Source of the DNA: Gemmatimonadetes bacterium bin94
Lineage (GTDB): Bacteria; Gemmatimonadota; Gemmatimonadetes; Longimicrobiales; Gaopeijiaceae
Assembly: GCA_002238865.1 (NCBI GenBank)
Contig: MPNE01000004.1
Location: 62,001-126,000 of the forward strand
DNA: 64,000 bases
Direction of reading: 5' to 3'
Made by a program: the position numbers and the translations under genes. Of the stretch, positions 27,539 to 36,223 are shown in pieces. The notes beneath the pieces were generated by a model, which worked only from the letters and a program-made list of their open reading frames with translations, searched no databases and was not told the origin of the DNA. Within the stretch, counting starts at the first letter, position 1, and every line of letters starts with the position of its first letter.

Positions 27539-30027
27539 GCCAGAGAACCTCGCGTGACCGGATGCGGCGGGGCAGGGGCGGAAGGAGCCGCGATGACGCG
27601 ACGTTGCCCTGGTGGCTTCCCGGCGGCCTCTTCGTTGTGGCCACCGTGGTGCTCTTCGGCGAGTTCATTTTCTCCGACCGGATGCTCTACGGCGGTGACT
27701 CGCTCTCCCTCGGCTACATGGCGCGCGCCTACTTTGCCGAGCGGCTCGCCGCCGGCGACTTCCCTTTGTGGAGTCCGCGCCTGCTTGGGGGAATCCCGTT
27801 CGTCGAGGCCCTCTCGGCCGGGGATTCCATCTATCCCACGAGTCTCCTCTACTTCATCGTCGAACCGTACAGGGCCCTGGGGTGGAAGCTTGTCCTTCAC
27901 GTCTTGGCGGGCGGCTTCTTCATGTACGGGTGGGCGAGGAGCCTGGGGCTGGGGAGGCCGGCGGCCACGATCGGTGGCCTGGCGTGGCTGATGGCGCCGG
28001 TGATCGTGACGCTGGTGCTGCCCGGGAACGACGGCAAACTCATGGTGGCGACGCTGGCGCCGCTTGTGTTCTGGGCTGCGGATTCGGTCTTCCGCAGCCC
28101 CTCGGCACGGACCGTGGCGGGGATGGCGGGAGCCGTCGCACTGACCAGCCTGACGACCCAGTTCCAGACGGCGTACTTTCTGTTCGGGTCGGTTGGCGCG
28201 TACGCGGTCTTCCGCACGGCGTGTCAGTACCGGTCCGGGGCCGAACACGGGCGCGCGCGCAGGCCGGGACCCGCGCTCGTGCCCCTGGGACTCTTTCTGG
28301 GGGGCGCGTTTCTGGGTGCGGGGATGGCGGCGGTTCAAATCCTCCCGGCGATGGAGTACGTCACCGAATCGTCCCGGCGGACCCTCACCACGGTGGATGC
28401 CAGCGCGGAAGAGGCGATCGCCTATTCGAGCTCGTGGTCGCTCCATCCCGAAGAGGTGCTGGGCCTGGCCGTCCCCGAGTTTGCCGGCAACTCCGACGCG
28501 GATGCCGAGTGGGCGACCGGAACCTACTGGGGACGCAACGCCTTCAAGCTGAACCACGAGTATGTGGGCATCACCGTTCTGGTCCTCGCGCTGTTCGGCA
28601 TGCTGGGCCGTCGCAGGCGTGGGCTCAGGTGGTTCATGGCGGGACTCAGCGTCCTTTGGCTGCTCTTCGCACTCGGCACGCACACGCCGGTGTGGCGGAT
28701 CTTCTACGAAGTCGTGCCCGGTATCTCGCTCTTCAGGGTGCCGTCGCTCAGCGCCTTTCTGGTGAGCTTCGGCATTACCACCCTCTTCGCGCTGGGAGTC
28801 GACGACCTGGTCGGCGAGTCACCGTCCCGGGACCCCTTCCTGCGAACGACGCGCGGACGCGCGCTGCTCGGCTTCCTTGGTCTTCTCCTGATGGGGCTGC
28901 TGCTTCAGTCGTCGGGGGCGCTCGGAAGCATCTGGACCACCATGATCCATCCCGGCGCGGACGAACGGACCGTCGCTGTTCTCGCGGCGGCGCGCCCCTT
29001 CATTACTCGCGGGTTCGGCATCGCCTTCGCGCTGGCCGGCCTGACCGTCGCGGCGGCGTGGGCCATCCGGGAACGGAGGGTTCCCCTTACGGTGGCGCTC
29101 GCCGCGCTCGCCGTCCTCGTCGCGGTCGACCTTGGCCGAATCGACCGCGCCTTCATCACCACCCTGGACTTCCACGCATGGGCCGCCCCGGACGCCAACG
29201 TACGGTTCCTGCAGGACCGGCGCGCGGAGGAAACGCCGTTCAGGGTATCGGACCTGCGCGGCGACGACCAGAACGTCGACCTCGCCATGTTCGGCATGGA
29301 CCTCGTGACGGGGCATCACCCCAACGACCTGGCCCGGTACCGGCAGCTGCTGGGTCTCGCGGGAAGCAGGCGGGAAGGGACCAACACCCGGCACCCCACC
29401 GTGCTGCGGATGCTGAATGTGAAGTATCTGGTCTGGCCCGAGGAGCGCGCGGGGCAGCCCCCCATGCCGGGCGCGAGGCCCCTGAGCACGGCACGCACCG
29501 CCGCGGGCACGGAGGCGGTCTACGCCTTTCCCGGCCTCGACCGCGCATGGCTGGCGGGCACGGCGACCGTAATGGACGACGCCTCGGCACTGGAGAGGAT
29601 CCTCGCGCCGGGCTTCGACCCGCGTGGCGAGGTCATCGTGGCGCAGCCCATCCCGCTGGTGCCGGCCCCCGGTGTGACGGGTACGGTCGCCTGGGTGGCA
29701 AACGAGCCCGACCACAGGCGGCTCCGGGTGCGCACGACCGGCCCCGCTCTGCTGGTCGTCTCGGAGAACTGGTTCCCGGGGTGGGTGGCCGAGGTGAACG
29801 GGGCGCCGGCATCGATGCACCGGGCCAACCTGACGCTTCAGGCCGTCGAGATCCCCGCCGCGGGGGATCACGCGGTGACGCTCCGGTTCACGGCACCGAC
29901 GGTGAGGAGCGCGCTGAGGCTCAGCCTCGCCGCCGCGGCGATCACCGTGCTCCTCCTCGCGGCTTCCCTCCTGCCTAACCGCCTTCAACCGTGGCGCACC
30001 TGGAATGGCACCTCCCGGGGAGGGTAG
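27535..30027 (+). CDS. YfhO family membrane protein (GT-C-like)
   Basis: 830 residues with about a dozen hydrophobic segments and a large C-terminal extracytoplasmic domain. The N-terminal region has the family pattern FSDRMLYGGDSLSLGYMARAYFAERLAAGDFPLWSPRLLGG and SIYPTSLLYFIVEPYRALG. The end shows LVVSENWFPGWVAEVNGAPA, the terminal beta-domain typical of YfhO. The family is thought to be polyprenyl-phosphate-sugar-dependent transferases acting outside the membrane, as shown for lipoteichoic acid glycosylation. The start ATG 27535 overlaps the GT4 stop. The 3' end overlaps the next gene by 23 bases. Confidence 0.9.
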   Translation: MSQRTSRDRMRRGRGGRSRDDATLPWWLPGGLFVVATVVLFGEFIFSDRMLYGGDSLSLGYMARAYFAERLAAGDFPLWSPRLLGGIPFVEALSAGDSIYPTSLLYFIVEPYRALGWKLVLHVLAGGFFMYGWARSLGLGRPAATIGGLAWLMAPVIVTLVLPGNDGKLMVATLAPLVFWAADSVFRSPSARTVAGMAGAVALTSLTTQFQTAYFLFGSVGAYAVFRTACQYRSGAEHGRARRPGPALVPLGLFLGGAFLGAGMAAVQILPAMEYVTESSRRTLTTVDASAEEAIAYSSSWSLHPEEVLGLAVPEFAGNSDADAEWATGTYWGRNAFKLNHEYVGITVLVLALFGMLGRRRRGLRWFMAGLSVLWLLFALGTHTPVWRIFYEVVPGISLFRVPSLSAFLVSFGITTLFALGVDDLVGESPSRDPFLRTTRGRALLGFLGLLLMGLLLQSSGALGSIWTTMIHPGADERTVAVLAAARPFITRGFGIAFALAGLTVAAAWAIRERRVPLTVALAALAVLVAVDLGRIDRAFITTLDFHAWAAPDANVRFLQDRRAEETPFRVSDLRGDDQNVDLAMFGMDLVTGHHPNDLARYRQLLGLAGSRREGTNTRHPTVLRMLNVKYLVWPEERAGQPPMPGARPLSTARTAAGTEAVYAFPGLDRAWLAGTATVMDDASALERILAPGFDPRGEVIVAQPIPLVPAPGVTGTVAWVANEPDHRRLRVRTTGPALLVVSENWFPGWVAEVNGAPASMHRANLTLQAVEIPAAGDHAVTLRFTAPTVRSALRLSLAAAAITVLLLAASLLPNRLQPWRTWNGTSRGG

Positions 30028-30982
30028 CGGCGCCGCCCGCGAGACCGGGCTGAAGCGGTGGGGGATGGGGCTCGGGAAAGCGCTTCTCACCGTCCTTGTC
30101 ACATGGCTGATCCTGCGGGGTGCGGGCTTCAGCCTCGCCGAAGCCGGCGATCTCGACATGAGCATCGTCGATCCCGATCCGGTGTTCCTGGCCACCTCGG
30201 TTGCCGTGCTTCTCGCGGCATTTGTCCTGCAGGCGTGGCTGTGGTCAAGGATAATGGCTGCCTTCGGCGAGCCCGGCGTCCCGCTCCATGTCGCCGCGTC
30301 CCTGGTGATGGTCGCGAACCTGGGGCGATACATCCCGGGGAAGATCTTCCAGCTCGCGGGGCTCGCGGTGCTGGCACGACGGGCCGGGCTGTCCGCCATG
30401 CGGGCCGGGGCAGCAGCCGTGGCGGCCCAGGTCGTCAACCTGCTCGCGGCGGCGGTGCTGGGAGCCTGGGTGGCGTACGAATCGCCGGCATTGCCCAACG
30501 GTGTGGCGCTCGCTGCCGGGTTGACCGCCCTTCTGGGCTTGTCGGGCTTCATATGCTTCGGCGGGGCGGGGGCCCTGCTGGGGTGGGCACGGCGACGGAG
30601 CGGACACGAAGGAGATCTCCCCACCCCCGGCGCTCCCGCATTCCTCGCCTGGCTTGCGGGGTACCTGCTGAGCTGGCTGGTCTACGGCCTCGCCTTCTAC
30701 TGCCTGACCCGGGGCCTGGGGCTCGGGGTGCCCTTGCCGGCCGCGGCCACGGCCTTTGCGGGCGCCTATCTTGTGGGCTATGTTCTGCTGTTCGCTCCCG
30801 CCGGGATCGGTGTGCGGGAAGGCGTACTGGCCGCTCTCGTGGCACCTTGGGCGGGGCAGGGTGGAGGCCTTGTCCTTGCCGGAATGCAACGCGTCTGGAT
30901 CACGGCGGTCGAGTTCGCGGGCGCCGGTCTTGGCGCCATTGTCCTGCGGAAGCCGGCCCCGGCGGCCGAGGAGGACCGATGA
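30005..30982 (+). CDS. flippase-like integral membrane protein (UPF0104/LPG-synthase TM type)
   Basis: 325 residues, seven to eight hydrophobic helices, no soluble domain. The segment VMVANLGRYIPGKIFQLAGLAVLARRAG and the late FAPAGIGVREGVLAALV are the family hallmarks (the GRYIPGK and PAGIGVREG motifs). Related proteins are the transmembrane part of MprF and archaeal AglD, which move or modify lipids. In this operon it may flip a lipid-linked sugar. The ATG at 30005 overlaps YfhO; its stop overlaps the next gene by four bases. Confidence 0.85.
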   Translation: MAPPGEGSGAARETGLKRWGMGLGKALLTVLVTWLILRGAGFSLAEAGDLDMSIVDPDPVFLATSVAVLLAAFVLQAWLWSRIMAAFGEPGVPLHVAASLVMVANLGRYIPGKIFQLAGLAVLARRAGLSAMRAGAAAVAAQVVNLLAAAVLGAWVAYESPALPNGVALAAGLTALLGLSGFICFGGAGALLGWARRRSGHEGDLPTPGAPAFLAWLAGYLLSWLVYGLAFYCLTRGLGLGVPLPAAATAFAGAYLVGYVLLFAPAGIGVREGVLAALVAPWAGQGGGLVLAGMQRVWITAVEFAGAGLGAIVLRKPAPAAEEDR

Positions 30983-31707
30983 ACGAATCGCCGCGGGTAC
31001 TCGTGGTCGTGCCGACCTACAATGAACGCGACAATCTGCCACGCATCGTGCCCAGGGTTCTGGAACAGGGGAACGTCTTCCACATTCTCGTCGTGGACGA
31101 CAGTTCCCCCGACGGCACCGGTGAGGTGGCGGACGCCCTGGCGGCCGAGCACGACCGTGTCTCGGTGCTTCACCGGCCGGGCAAGGAGGGTCTTGGCGCG
31201 GCCTACGTCGCGGGATTCACCTGGGGCCTGCAGCGCGGGTTCGACGTCCTCGTCGAGATGGACGCCGACTTGTCACACCCCCCCGACTCGCTCCCCGTCC
31301 TCCTGGAGGCGACCGAAACCGCTGAGGTGGTGGTGGGCTCGCGCTACGTCGGAGGCCGCATCGCGGTGGTGAACTGGCCCATGCGGCGCCTCTTGATCAG
31401 CTTGTTCGGATCCTGGTATGCGAGGGTCATCACCCGGTTGCCGGTCAGGGACGCCACCGGGGGCTTCAACGCCTTCCGGCGACCCGTCCTCGAATCCGTC
31501 GGACTCGACAGGATCCAGTCCAACGGATACTCCTTCCAGATCGAACTCAAGCTGCGTGCGTGGCGCAAGGGGTTCAAGCTGAAGGAAGTTCCCATTGTGT
31601 TCACCGAGCGCGAGTCCGGGGAATCGAAGATGTCCAGGGCCATCATACTGGAGGCGGTCTGGCGGGTCTGGAAGCTGCGTCTCCTCGACCTGGTCGGCCG
31701 ACTCTAG
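30979..31707 (+). CDS. polyprenol monophosphomannose synthase (DPM1-like)
   Basis: 242 residues. Motifs are VVPTYNERDNLPRIVPRVL, VVDDSSPDGTGEVAD, the metal site EMDADLSHPPDSLP and GSRYVGG. The late NGYSFQIELKLRAWRKGFK and IVFTERESGESKMS are the DPM1 signature. It lacks C-terminal membrane helices, like soluble DPM1. It probably makes the polyprenyl-phosphate sugar used by YfhO. The codon GTG/ATG choice is settled by the four-base overlap with the previous gene. Confidence 0.93.
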   Translation: MNESPRVLVVVPTYNERDNLPRIVPRVLEQGNVFHILVVDDSSPDGTGEVADALAAEHDRVSVLHRPGKEGLGAAYVAGFTWGLQRGFDVLVEMDADLSHPPDSLPVLLEATETAEVVVGSRYVGGRIAVVNWPMRRLLISLFGSWYARVITRLPVRDATGGFNAFRRPVLESVGLDRIQSNGYSFQIELKLRAWRKGFKLKEVPIVFTERESGESKMSRAIILEAVWRVWKLRLLDLVGRL

Positions 31708-31723
31708 GACGGCCCGTTCCCCC

Positions 31724-32338
31724 ATGGCCCTCCGCGATCTCCTGTATCGTTGCCCGCAGTGCGGCCACGACCCCATGGAGGGAGAAGGGGACCACGTCCG
31801 CTGTCCGTCGTGCGGTGTCCGAATTCGACGGGCAAGGAACGGACTCCTGGCTGAGTCCACCGATCCATCCTTGCGCGAATATACCAATTCTGCTATACTA
31901 GTAAAGAGACTCAATGCGCACGGGGGGCCGATAACACGGGCCTTGCAGCCTGGCGGCGACCTGATGTATTCGGCGGCCGTCATCGTCAGTTGGCGAGTCT
32001 CGGAGTCGGCGGTGCGCTATCGCGGTGTGCTTCGGGGATTCACGGAATCCATGGGCCCGCCGGCACGCGGCACCCTGACGGTGGACCGGGAGGAGGTTGC
32101 GGTGGAGGACGGGAGACGCGATTCGGGACGCTGGCCGCACCTTGCCGTACGCGCCATACAGGCCTCGTCGTCGTCGCTCCAGCTCTCGCTGCCGGACGAC
32201 CGCCTGGTACAGCTTCGTTTTCTGGATGATTCCCCGAGGCGGTGGGAGGAGCTGATACGCCACCTCGTCGCGGAGGCGTACGAGCGTGCGGGGCGGGGCA
32301 GGGTCGTCGAGTTTCAACCCAGGATCGTGACCCGGTAG
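31724..32338 (+). CDS. uncharacterised zinc-ribbon protein
   Basis: 204 residues. The first 31 residues hold a CxxC pair set (Cys10, Cys13, Cys27, Cys30) like a zinc ribbon. The rest (about 70-190) alternates beta strands and ends in a long amphipathic helix (RRWEELIRHLVAEAYERAG), reminiscent of a PH-like or membrane-associated fold. No membrane helix. Its stop shares one base with the acyltransferase start (TAGTG), so the two are coupled. An AT-rich internal promoter candidate lies at 31871-31899. Function unknown; partner in the glycolipid module is an inference. Confidence 0.75.
   Translation: MALRDLLYRCPQCGHDPMEGEGDHVRCPSCGVRIRRARNGLLAESTDPSLREYTNSAILVKRLNAHGGPITRALQPGGDLMYSAAVIVSWRVSESAVRYRGVLRGFTESMGPPARGTLTVDREEVAVEDGRRDSGRWPHLAVRAIQASSSSLQLSLPDDRLVQLRFLDDSPRRWEELIRHLVAEAYERAGRGRVVEFQPRIVTR
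31871..31899 (+). promoter_or_regulatory. candidate internal promoter upstream of the acyltransferase
   Basis: TTGCGC (31871-31876) and TATACT (31894-31899) are separated by exactly 17 bases inside the zinc-ribbon gene. The surrounding stretch is strikingly AT-rich for this genome. It would let plsC-like, proline dehydrogenase and the hydrolase be transcribed separately from the long upstream operon. The -35 matches only TTG. Confidence 0.4.
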
Positions 32339-32961
32339 TGAGCTGGTACACCGTCTTTCGACTGGTGGCCAAATGGTCCACCCGGGCGCTGACGCGGATG
32401 GAGGTCTCCGGCACCGCGAACATTCCCCGCGACGGCCCCTTCTTCCTTGTTGCCAATCATCTGAGCACCCTGGACCCGCTCATGGTGCAGGGTAACTGTC
32501 CGCGCCGCGTCCACTTCTTCGCGAAGAGCACGCAGTTTACGGCGAGCCGCGCGTTTCATTGGTTCCTGACCAACGTCAGCGCGATTCCGGCCCGGCGGTA
32601 CCGCGTCGACGCGCAGGCGGTGCGCACGGCACTCCGAGCGCTCGAACATGGTGACGGCGTAGGCATCTACCTCGAAGGAGAGCGTAGCTGGGACGGTACG
32701 CTGCAGCCCTTCCGCCGAGGCGCGGTCCGGTTGCTCCTCAAGCCCGGCGTTCCCGTGATTCCCTGTGGCGTGGCCGGCTCCTACGAAGCCTGGCCGCGCT
32801 GGACGCGGAGTCCCAGGCGCGTTCGCGTGTCGCTTCGCTACGGAGAGCCCATCCACTTCGGCGTCCACGACACCCGACCCGATCGGGACAGAGCCCTGGA
32901 CGCGGCAGCCGAGCAGCTCAGGGTGGTCATTTCCGACCTGGCCCGTCCCTCTGGCGCCTGA
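32338..32961 (+). CDS. 1-acyl-sn-glycerol-3-phosphate-type acyltransferase (PlsC fold)
   Basis: 207 residues. The catalytic HX4D box is VANHLSTLDPL, the second substrate box is IYLEGERSWDG, and VPVIPCGVAGSYE is the third. Membrane-associated LPLAT family; the acceptor could be lysophosphatidic acid or another lipid such as an amine or glycolipid. The position after the glycosyltransferase module raises the second option. GTG 32338 overlaps the upstream stop. A 27-base gap precedes proline dehydrogenase. Confidence 0.9.
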   Translation: MSWYTVFRLVAKWSTRALTRMEVSGTANIPRDGPFFLVANHLSTLDPLMVQGNCPRRVHFFAKSTQFTASRAFHWFLTNVSAIPARRYRVDAQAVRTALRALEHGDGVGIYLEGERSWDGTLQPFRRGAVRLLLKPGVPVIPCGVAGSYEAWPRWTRSPRRVRVSLRYGEPIHFGVHDTRPDRDRALDAAAEQLRVVISDLARPSGA

Positions 32962-32988
32962 ACGGGCAGGGAGTCAATATTCCGGGCC

Positions 32989-33915
32989 ATGCGCTCAATA
33001 CTGTTGTGGGTCTCCGAGAACAAATGGTGCAGCGCCACCTTCCCCAGGTACGGGTTCGTCAAGCGGGCGGTCCGGCACTTCATGCCCGGAGAGACCCTGG
33101 ACGAGGCGCTTGACGCCGGCAAGCATCTCGAGGAAGGCATGGGGATCCCCACCCTCATCACCTTCCTCGGCGAAAACGTAGCCGACCAGGCCGAGGCGAA
33201 GGCCGTCACCGATCACTATGTGAGCGCGGCCGGGAACGTTGCATCGAGGGGCCTCGACGCGGAGCTCTCGGTCAAGCCGACCCATCTGGGACTGGACCTG
33301 GGCTTCAGCGTGGCGGAGAAGAACCTGCGGCGGATCACCGAGGCGGCCGAAGAGCACGGCAACTGGGTCTGGATGGACATGGAGTACAGCCGGTATGTGG
33401 ATCCCACGCTGGAGCTGTACCGGGCCATCCGCGCCGACCACGCCCATTTCGGAATCTGTCTTCAATCCTACCTGTACCGCACAGCTGCCGATCTCGAGTC
33501 GCTCATGCCCCTCGGGCCGGCGATCCGGTTGGTCAAGGGGGCCTACGCCGAGCCCGCCGACATCGCGTTTCCCGACAAGGCGGACGTGGATCAGGCGTTC
33601 TTCGACCTGGCGACACGCATGCTGGGAACCAACGCGCGCGAGGCCGGGCTCCGAGCGGGTCTTGCAACCCACGATACGGCTCTCATTCGGCGGATCGAGG
33701 AATGGGCCGCTGCGAACGGGGTGGGACCCGAAGGCTACGAGATTCAGATGCTGTACGGAATTTCCGGCGCGGAACAGCGGCGACTGGCACGCGAGGGGCG
33801 GGGGATCCGGGTCCTGATCAGCTATGGAGCACACTGGTTCCCCTGGTATGTCCGGCGTCTGGCCGAACGGCCCGCCAACCTCGGATTTGTCCTTCGAAGC
33901 GTCTTCTCAAGGTGA
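32989..33915 (+). CDS. proline dehydrogenase
   Basis: 308 residues, the monofunctional PRODH barrel. It oxidises proline to pyrroline-5-carboxylate with FAD and feeds electrons to quinone. Recognisable parts are SVKPTHLGLDLG, VWMDMEYSRYVDPTL, GICLQSYLYRTAADL, RLVKGAYAEP, LATHD and EIQMLYGI, ending RVLISYGAHWFPWYVRRLAERPANLGFVLRS. No pyrroline-5-carboxylate dehydrogenase is adjacent. Confidence 0.95.
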   Translation: MRSILLWVSENKWCSATFPRYGFVKRAVRHFMPGETLDEALDAGKHLEEGMGIPTLITFLGENVADQAEAKAVTDHYVSAAGNVASRGLDAELSVKPTHLGLDLGFSVAEKNLRRITEAAEEHGNWVWMDMEYSRYVDPTLELYRAIRADHAHFGICLQSYLYRTAADLESLMPLGPAIRLVKGAYAEPADIAFPDKADVDQAFFDLATRMLGTNAREAGLRAGLATHDTALIRRIEEWAAANGVGPEGYEIQMLYGISGAEQRRLAREGRGIRVLISYGAHWFPWYVRRLAERPANLGFVLRSVFSR

Positions 33916-33923
33916 CCAATGAC

Positions 33924-35081
33924 ATGAACGCAAGAGCTGCAACCCCAACCCGCACACCCCGTTCCCGCGCCCCTCGCCGCCGCTACAGTCGCCCGGTGAT
34001 CGCCGTCCTCCTCGGGCTCCTGCTCGGTGCGGGCGCCGCGTGCACGGAGCAGCCGGCCGCAACGGTTGACCCGGGACGCGCCCCCGCCATCGAGGCGGCG
34101 CGCGCGCTGCTGGATTCGGTCATGGAGGCCGAAACGATTCCGGGACTCTCGGTCGCCGTGGGAATGGGATCGGAAGTGCTTTGGTCGGAAGGATTTGGAT
34201 TTTCCGACCTCACGCATGGCGTGACGGTCACGCCACTCACGAAATTCCGTGTCGGAAGTGTCTCCAAGCCAATCACCGCAGCGGCCATCGGCGTTCTCCT
34301 GGAAGAGGGCGCCCTGGACCTCGATGCGCCCGTGCAGACGTACGTCCCGTACTTTCCGGAAAAGCGATTTCCGGTGACGACCAGGCAGCTGGCGGGACAC
34401 ATCGGCGGGATCCGCCACTACCAAGGCACCGAAAACCTGTCATCGGTCAGGTACCCCACGGTGGCAGCCGGGCTTGCGATCTTCCAGGACGATCCGCTCA
34501 TCAACGAGCCCGGGACCGAATACTCCTACTCCTCCTACGGGTGGAACCTGATCAGCGCGGTGATCGAGGGGGCGAGCGGAGTGCCTTTCCTGGCGTATAT
34601 GGACGATGTGGTCTTCGGGCCCCTGGGGATGCGCCACACGATAGCGGGGCACACCCACCGCATCATCCCTCACAGGACCCGGTTCTATTCCACAAACGAG
34701 GAAGGGGATGTCGTAAACGCCCCGTTTGTCGACAACAGCTACAAGTGGGCAGGCGGGGGCTTTCTTTCTACCCCCGAGGACCTGCTGATCTTTGCCAACG
34801 CCCACCTGGAGGACGGATTTCTGGAGGCGGAGACCCTTGATCTGCTCTTTGCGTCGCAACGGCTCCGAAGCGGCCAGGAGACCGGGTACGGGATAGGCTG
34901 GAGAACGTCGACCAACGGCCGCGGCGAGCGGATCATCTCGCACACCGGAGGATCGGTCGGGGGAAGGACCGTGCTGACCGCAAACCGCGACACCGGCCTG
35001 ATCGTCGCCATCGTCGCGAATCTGTCGAGCGCACCGATGAGCATCGGACTGGCTGCCCGCGTCGAGGAGATCTTTCGCTAG
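33924..35081 (+). CDS. serine hydrolase, class C beta-lactamase family (lipoprotein)
   Basis: 385 residues from ATG 33924 (GTG 33912, overlapping the PRODH stop, is an alternative). A basic N-terminus, then a hydrophobic stretch ending in the lipobox GAGAAC (Cys40), suggests membrane anchoring. The Ser112-x-x-Lys115 nucleophile motif is in GSVSKP, a Tyr motif in YSYSSYGWN and an HTG-like triad in SHTGGSVGG. The class covers D-amino-peptidases, esterases and beta-lactamases; lactam hydrolysis should not be assumed. Last gene of the long + strand run. Confidence 0.9.
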   Translation: MNARAATPTRTPRSRAPRRRYSRPVIAVLLGLLLGAGAACTEQPAATVDPGRAPAIEAARALLDSVMEAETIPGLSVAVGMGSEVLWSEGFGFSDLTHGVTVTPLTKFRVGSVSKPITAAAIGVLLEEGALDLDAPVQTYVPYFPEKRFPVTTRQLAGHIGGIRHYQGTENLSSVRYPTVAAGLAIFQDDPLINEPGTEYSYSSYGWNLISAVIEGASGVPFLAYMDDVVFGPLGMRHTIAGHTHRIIPHRTRFYSTNEEGDVVNAPFVDNSYKWAGGGFLSTPEDLLIFANAHLEDGFLEAETLDLLFASQRLRSGQETGYGIGWRTSTNGRGERIISHTGGSVGGRTVLTANRDTGLIVAIVANLSSAPMSIGLAARVEEIFR

Positions 35082-35392
35082 GGGGAAAGAGACAATCTCC
35101 GCGGGGTCGCGGGGCGCCCGAGAAGAACCAGGGGTGAACGCCCAGGCAAGCGCCAAGGGGCGAAAGTCAGGCAGGGCCGGGGAGTTGAATCGGCCGGGAA
35201 AAGGGATCTTGAGCGCTAAGGTCTTCGCTCGTGCTGCATAACTTTACATAATACATATTATGCGACGTAATTGTGGTTACTGTGGGCTCACACGGTACCC
35301 ACCAAGATCCTTCAAGGTGCCCCTATGGGATCACCAGCGCGGATGAAGTTCTACCCCACGCGGAGCGAAATCCGGCCCGCGCCGCCGGTCCT
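35082..35392. other. intergenic region between convergent genes
   Basis: 311 bases with no supported gene. The first half is GC-rich and featureless; 35236-35280 is sharply AT-rich and holds a perfect palindrome (35247-35262). No clear hairpin plus T-run terminator was found for either of the two genes that converge here. The small open frames in it have no start signals or family-like sequence. Confidence 0.6.
35247..35262. repeat. perfect AT-rich palindrome CATAATA-CA-TATTATG
   Basis: Seven-base arms CATAATA and TATTATG around a two-base centre. It sits in the most AT-rich patch of this part of the window, between convergent genes. It could be a protein-binding site or the core of a bidirectional terminator; with a two-base loop a stable hairpin is unlikely. 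Confidence 0.7.
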
Positions 35393-36091
35393 TCAGTTCA
35401 GCGACGCGACAACCTCGGCTCGGCGCATTTCGATCACGCCACGGTCGGGATCGAATTCGTCCATGTCCTCGAGAAGGCGGTCGTAGATCTCCAGAGCGCC
35501 CTCGTCGTCCCCGCCAGCCCGGAGCAAACGCGCAGCGTCGGCCAACGCGTCGCGGACCTGGAAGCTGAGCCGGGCCCGGTCGGCGAGCCGTTCGTAGAGG
35601 CCCTGCGCAAGCTGCATGTTTCCCGCGTCCTCGCTGATCGCGGCCAGGAGCGCCGCCGCCTGGGTGCCCAGCGGGCTTCCCACATCGCCGGCAACCGGCT
35701 GGAGCACGTCCACGGCCGCTTCCCGGTCTCCCAGCTCGGCGGTTACCTGCGCGAGTGTGATTCGCGCTTCGCCTGCGGAGGGAGTGCTCGAAAAGCGCTC
35801 CAGGTAGAGCTCCAGATCGGCCTGCACCCCTGCCTGATCGCCCATCTCCAGCCGCTGCTGAAGCTGTTCCAGCTGGGCGGCGGCAGTGTCCTTCAGTGTG
35901 TCCCTGTAGCGCGCGTAGTAGACGAGCGCGGCCGTACCGAGTCCCAGGATAACGATGCCCGCCGTCAGAATGGGTCTATTGCGCTGTGCCCAGTTGGTGA
36001 CTTCCAGGGTGGTCGCGACAAACGCATCTTCCTGGTCGACGGGATTCACCGGCTTCGGTGGACGTGATCCGGGTTTGCGATACTTCGTCAT
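35393..36091 (-). CDS. membrane-anchored TPR protein (YfgM-like)
   Basis: 232 residues from ATG 36091. A short cytosolic N-terminus is followed by one membrane helix (about 38-60, RPILTAGIVILGLGTAALVYY) and a helical periplasmic part with tetratricopeptide pattern (AGVQADLELYLERF, GEARITLAQVTAELGDREAAVDVL, AAALLAAISEDAGNMQLAQGLYERLA, AGGDDEGALEIYDRLLED). Such proteins often help outer-membrane or secretion complexes. Longer in-frame starts cross the regulatory palindromes and are unlikely. It is transcribed away from the HExxH lipoprotein gene. Confidence 0.85.
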   Translation of the reverse strand: MTKYRKPGSRPPKPVNPVDQEDAFVATTLEVTNWAQRNRPILTAGIVILGLGTAALVYYARYRDTLKDTAAAQLEQLQQRLEMGDQAGVQADLELYLERFSSTPSAGEARITLAQVTAELGDREAAVDVLQPVAGDVGSPLGTQAAALLAAISEDAGNMQLAQGLYERLADRARLSFQVRDALADAARLLRAGGDDEGALEIYDRLLEDMDEFDPDRGVIEMRRAEVVASLN

Positions 36092-36223
36092 CGGGAAACG
36101 GCTCGATTCGGCAAGAAAAAGGATGCATTTGGGGATCTGTGACCCAGAACAGTAATCGTTCGCCCGATTCCCGGTCAACGGCTCCCCTGCCCACCCGACG
36201 GGCATGGCGGATTCACTGCGAGT

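Noticed and set aside
27768-29978. Open frame of about 736 codons on the + strand in another frame
   Set aside because: Shadow of the YfhO gene; no hydrophobic pattern, no domain, and the real frame has conserved family segments.
33924-35081. Antibiotic resistance beta-lactamase
   Set aside because: Only the broad serine-hydrolase motifs are present. Such proteins are commonly peptidases or esterases, so resistance is not supported.
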